Positions 38,311 through 40,557 of a stretch of DNA of 40,557 nucleotides are shown here, piece by piece (position 1 is the first letter of the stretch; each line of letters begins with the position of its first letter). The DNA is taken from contig JACPYG010000008.1 of assembly GCA_016196125.1 (NCBI GenBank), forward strand, positions 1-40,557, read 5' to 3'. This DNA comes from Candidatus Staskawiczbacteria bacterium. Lineage in GTDB: Bacteria > Patescibacteriota > Minisyncoccia > Minisyncoccales > Staskawiczbacteraceae. Both the position numbers and the translations under genes were made by a program. The notes under the pieces were generated by a model. That model was given only the letters and a program-made list of their open reading frames with translations, had not been told where the DNA came from and searched no databases.

Positions 38311-38340
38311 CCAAAAACCGGCTCAAAAGCTGGTTTTTTG
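38311..38340 (-). terminator. Terminator after rpsP
   Basis: AACCAGC-TTTTGA-GCCGGTTTTTGG on the minus strand; the plus strand also shows a T6 run, so it may work both ways. Confidence 0.65.
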
Positions 38341-38347
38341 AATTCAC

Positions 38348-38379
38348 CATAGTACCGTAGACCAATCTACGGTACTATG
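38348..38379. repeat. Perfect 14-bp-arm hairpin after rpsP
   Basis: CATAGTACCGTAGA-CCAA-TCTACGGTACTATG. It ends one base before the rpsP stop codon and has no T-run, so it is more like a dispersed palindrome or mRNA-stabilising stem. Confidence 0.75.
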
Positions 38380-38380
38380 T

Positions 38381-38824
38381 TTATTGTTTCTGTTCTTCTA
38401 CAGGAGCTTCTATTAATTTCTTCCCGCCTTCGGACGGGACCCCGCTATTGGCGGTGGCTTCCGCAACTGGCGCTGGCTCTGGAGTTGTCGCGCTTGGGAT
38501 TTCTACCGCTTTTTCAGCTGTTGCCTTTTCAGCTGCCATTTTTGCTAATTTAGATTTTTTAAGTTTGGAAACATGAATTTTTTTGCCTTCAATAATTTTT
38601 TCCCGTATTAAAAGATTATTTATTGTTGCAGACGGCTTAGCCCCGCATTTTAACCAATATAATATTCTTTCTTTTTCTAATTTCTTTTTCTTGGTTAACG
38701 GGTCAATGTAACCTAAAACCTCAACCGCCCGGCCGCCCCTTGACGATCTTCTTTTATCTATTACTATCACCTTGAAAAATGGCTGATTTTTTTTGCCTTT
38801 TCTAGTTAAACGAATTGTTAACAT
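38381..38824 (-). CDS. rpsP: 30S ribosomal protein S16
   Basis: A 147-aa protein. Residues 1-85 are S16 (MLTIRLTRKGKKNQPFFKVIV, GGRAVEVLGYIDP, ILYWLKCGAKPS). The family is usually ~80-100 aa; here an Ala/Pro/Glu-rich tail of ~60 residues follows. Part of this tail (SGVPSEGGKK) is encoded by an imperfect palindrome TCCCG...CGGGA at 38422-38439, suggesting repeat-driven growth of the tail. The zone with khpA and trmD is conserved but split by cassette C. Confidence 0.95.
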   Translation of the reverse strand: MLTIRLTRKGKKNQPFFKVIVIDKRRSSRGGRAVEVLGYIDPLTKKKKLEKERILYWLKCGAKPSATINNLLIREKIIEGKKIHVSKLKKSKLAKMAAEKATAEKAVEIPSATTPEPAPVAEATANSGVPSEGGKKLIEAPVEEQKQ

Positions 38825-38912
38825 AAATGTTAGAAAATAGAAGTTAGAAAATAGAAAATAGAATTTTGTCGCTCATATTCTACTTTCTACTTTCTATTTT
38901 CTATATTTTCAA
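38822..38912. repeat. Self-complementary spacer repeat, rnc-rpsP
   Basis: Iterated TAGAAAATAGAA followed by iterated TTCTACTTTCTA, able to form a long AT-rich hairpin. Confidence 0.75.
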
Positions 38913-38915
38913 TTA

Positions 38916-39608
38916 CTAATTCCACTCTTTTACTTTAAGCCCTTCTTTTGCCGCTTGCTCTTCTGCCTCCTGTTTTGAAGACCCCTCGCCTTGAGCCACC
39001 AATTCTTCCGCAAGAAAAACTCCGACTGTAAAATTCTTTTGATGGTCTGGCCCCCACTCACGGATAACTTTATACACCGGAGTCACTCCCGCCATATCTT
39101 GGGATTTTTCTTGAAAATACGACTTTGAATCTTTATATGAACCGTCTTTTATAATATTAGGCAGATTTTTAATCAAATATTTTTTAATAAACTTCTCGGC
39201 GGGCTCATATCCGGAGTCGAGATAAACAGACCCGATTAAAGCTTCAAAAGTATTGGCTAAAATATACGCCCTTGCTTTGCCCAATTCTTTCGTTTCTCCT
39301 CTTGAAAGCAAAAGAAAATCATTAAAACCTAATTCTTCCGCAACTGATGTGAGCATTTTAGCGTTGACTAAAGCCGCTCTCCAATTTGTTAAGTCGCCTT
39401 CTGTCTTTTCCGGATATTTTTTATAAAGTTCCTCCGTAACAATAAGCTCTAAAACCGCATCGCCTAAAAACTCCAATCTTTCATTGTGATTTAAGTGAAA
39501 ATCGGGATTTTCGTTTAAATAAGACCTATGCACAAACGCTTGCGTTAGAAGGTCTTTGTCTTTAAAATTTAATCCTAATTTTTTTTCAAAAACGGAAAAA
39601 TCATTCAT
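38916..39608 (-). CDS. rnc: Ribonuclease III
   Basis: A 230-aa protein. The RNase III domain (about 1-150) has the signature [21 protein letters not shown] and a downstream acidic [15 protein letters not shown]. The dsRNA-binding domain (about 158-228) carries [11 protein letters not shown] and [16 protein letters not shown]. It processes rRNA and other duplex RNA; the many hairpin spacers here are plausible substrates (inference). It overlaps nusB by 8 bp. Confidence 0.96.
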   Translation of the reverse strand: MNDFSVFEKKLGLNFKDKDLLTQAFVHRSYLNENPDFHLNHNERLEFLGDAVLELIVTEELYKKYPEKTEGDLTNWRAALVNAKMLTSVAEELGFNDFLLLSRGETKELGKARAYILANTFEALIGSVYLDSGYEPAEKFIKKYLIKNLPNIIKDGSYKDSKSYFQEKSQDMAGVTPVYKVIREWGPDHQKNFTVGVFLAEELVAQGEGSSKQEAEEQAAKEGLKVKEWN

Positions 39609-40026
39609 CTTGTAATTGTTTAAAAACAGTTCCTAAGACTCCGTTTACAAATTTACCGGAAGTCTGGCCAGAAAAAGATTTTGCCAACTCTATTGCCTCG
39701 TTTATGGCAACTTTCGGCGGGACTTCTTTTTTATCTGAATATAAAAGCTCAAAAAGTCCTACTCTCAAAACATTTCTATCTATAATCGGTATTTGTGAAA
39801 TCGGCCATTCCGGAGCCGCCATTTCAATAATTCTATCAATTTTTGTTAAATGTTTTTCGACTCCGAAAATTAAATTCCAAATAAAAGTCGCATCTTCAAG
39901 CCCCGGCCCAAAATCTTTAATATTTCTTTTGGTAATTTCCTCTAAAAATCCCTTTTTTTTATTGTAAAAATCCCATTCGTATAAACTCTGCATCGCAATT
40001 GACCTTGAAAGATGCCTTGAAGCCAT
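39601..40026 (-). CDS. nusB: Transcription antitermination factor NusB
   Basis: A 141-aa helical protein starting [20 protein letters not shown], with [33 protein letters not shown] and the terminal [14 protein letters not shown]. NusB binds boxA RNA with NusE in rRNA antitermination. It is coupled to rnc by overlap and lies downstream of rpmF across an AT-rich repeat. Confidence 0.95.
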   Translation of the reverse strand: MASRHLSRSIAMQSLYEWDFYNKKKGFLEEITKRNIKDFGPGLEDATFIWNLIFGVEKHLTKIDRIIEMAAPEWPISQIPIIDRNVLRVGLFELLYSDKKEVPPKVAINEAIELAKSFSGQTSGKFVNGVLGTVFKQLQDE

Positions 40027-40027
40027 A

Positions 40028-40110
40028 ATTTTAGAATATAGAATTTAGAAAGTAGAATATAGAATACGAAACTTTAAAATTCTATTTTCTGTTTTCTAAT
40101 TTCTATTTTC
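40028..40110. repeat. Self-complementary spacer repeat, rpmF-nusB
   Basis: Iterated TAGAAAGTAGAATATAGAA faces TTCTATTTTCTGTTTTCTA, as in the rnc-rpsP spacer. It slightly overlaps the rpmF 3' end. Confidence 0.7.
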
Positions 40111-40393
40111 TCGTCCTTGATAACTCTTCCATCGTTACCGGACTTTTAGATTTTTCTTCTTTTTCTGTTGTTTTAATTTCTTTCTCCCTCTGTTTCTTTT
40201 CCTTTTTTGTAAGTTTACTTAAAACATTAATAATCTCCTGACCTTTGTAATAACCGCAGTTTTGACAAACAGTATAGGGCAAAACCTTGCTTTTGCATTT
40301 TTTACACAAAGCCAAAACAGCCGGTTTCACATATAAATGCATCCTAACTTTATTTCTTTTTGATTTCGTATGCCTGTGTTTTGGAACTGCCAT
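40103..40393 (-). CDS. rpmF: 50S ribosomal protein L32, extended
   Basis: A 96-aa protein. The L32 core MAVPKHRHTKSKRNKVRMH and zinc pairs CKKC and CQNC are clear. L32 is usually ~57-60 aa; a charged Lys/Glu tail of ~35 residues (KKEKKQREKEIKTTEKEEK) follows, overlapping the spacer repeat. First gene of a likely rpmF-nusB-rnc unit. Confidence 0.94.
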   Translation of the reverse strand: MAVPKHRHTKSKRNKVRMHLYVKPAVLALCKKCKSKVLPYTVCQNCGYYKGQEIINVLSKLTKKEKKQREKEIKTTEKEEKSKSPVTMEELSRTRK

Positions 40394-40557
40394 GATAACT
40401 TAGAGTATCATATAACAAATAAAATAAATTTGCAATAGTTTGCGCTGGTTCATATGATACCCTACAGTCAGGCCTTTCAAAATCATGAGTGGACGGTATA
40501 GTGGACGCCATATGACAATCTATGGTTCTTTACTCCCCGGCGCAATCAGCTTGGCCC
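40394..40557. other. Edge region without a clear gene
   Basis: AT-rich for ~45 bases, then visibly higher G+C. A plus-strand frame from ATG at 40485 stays open to the edge (MSGRYSGRHMTIYGSLL), and a minus-strand frame ends at 40520 (..AKLIAPGSKEP). Neither is long enough to judge. Confidence 0.3.

Noticed and set aside
1-40557. UGA recoding (as in Gracilibacteria/Absconditabacteria)
   Set aside because: TGA ends several well-defined genes at family-typical positions, and no conserved gene needs read-through of TGA.

Overview
The window looks like a chromosomal segment of a Patescibacteria/CPR bacterium, most probably a Parcubacteria-like lineage. I infer this from the low G+C, A-rich starts without Shine-Dalgarno (SD) sites on most housekeeping genes, a membrane-anchored ClpC-like protein with its two small companion genes, a 188-aa protein of a type I associate with CPR genomes, repeated GIY-YIG genes, and short palindromes inside protein genes. 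UGA is a normal stop. Nearly every gene is on the minus strand; nrdA-nrdB are the exception. No rRNA, CRISPR array or complete insertion sequence is visible.

Layout. 1-420: decayed GIY-YIG gene and hairpin repeats. 421-3610: rmuC, a CaCA-type exchanger and an amino-acid permease in one operon. 3640-4660: a two-gene cassette of unknown function with its own consensus promoter, strong SD sites and terminator. 4671-8294: tRNA-Glu and the division cluster mraZ-rsmH-ftsL-ftsI with putative MraZ boxes. 8547-13656: a lexA-led operon with a PD-(D/E)XK-methyltransferase fusion, a helical/three-TM protein, a HsdS subunit and a 46-aa basic protein; no hsdR is present. 13736-17020: membrane Clp ATPase operon. 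17091-17970: second autonomous cassette. 17971-19217: rplJ-rplL with an L10 leader and attenuator-like hairpin. 19229-22143: mltG, tRNA-Trp, GIY-YIG nuclease, a broken tRNA, a CPR-type hypothetical and a Nudix-GNAT fusion. 22242-25853: nrdA-nrdB, whose R2 subunit has Phe at the radical-Tyr site (class Ic).

25863-31350: C39-like protease, Hsp20, then a metal-stress (probably copper) island: PRTase, Met-rich secreted protein, DsrE-like protein, DUF5676-like membrane protein, secreted Fn3-like protein, ArsR regulator, a standalone structured RNA with consensus promoter and terminator, a Cys-rich peptide, and the wreck of a P1B-type ATPase. 31388-35603: a four-gene putative small-molecule pathway (NadE-like amidating enzyme, nitrilase amidase, LysA-fold PLP decarboxylase, ATP-grasp ligase). 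35608-40393: rpmG, tRNA-Thr, a broken tRNA-Thr copy, tRNA-Tyr, trmD, khpA, a third autonomous cassette, rpsP, rnc, nusB, rpmF.

Two themes stand out. First, short palindromes and self-complementary repeats pervade spacers and have entered coding genes in frame (permease, Clp ATPase, NrdA, TrmD twice, S16) and two tRNA relics. Second, accessory units with visibly higher G+C, consensus promoters and strong SD sites sit between housekeeping genes. The best candidates for undescribed systems are the lexA/nuclease-methylase/TM-protein/HsdS operon, the NadE-nitrilase-decarboxylase-ATP-grasp cluster and the orphan ncRNA.
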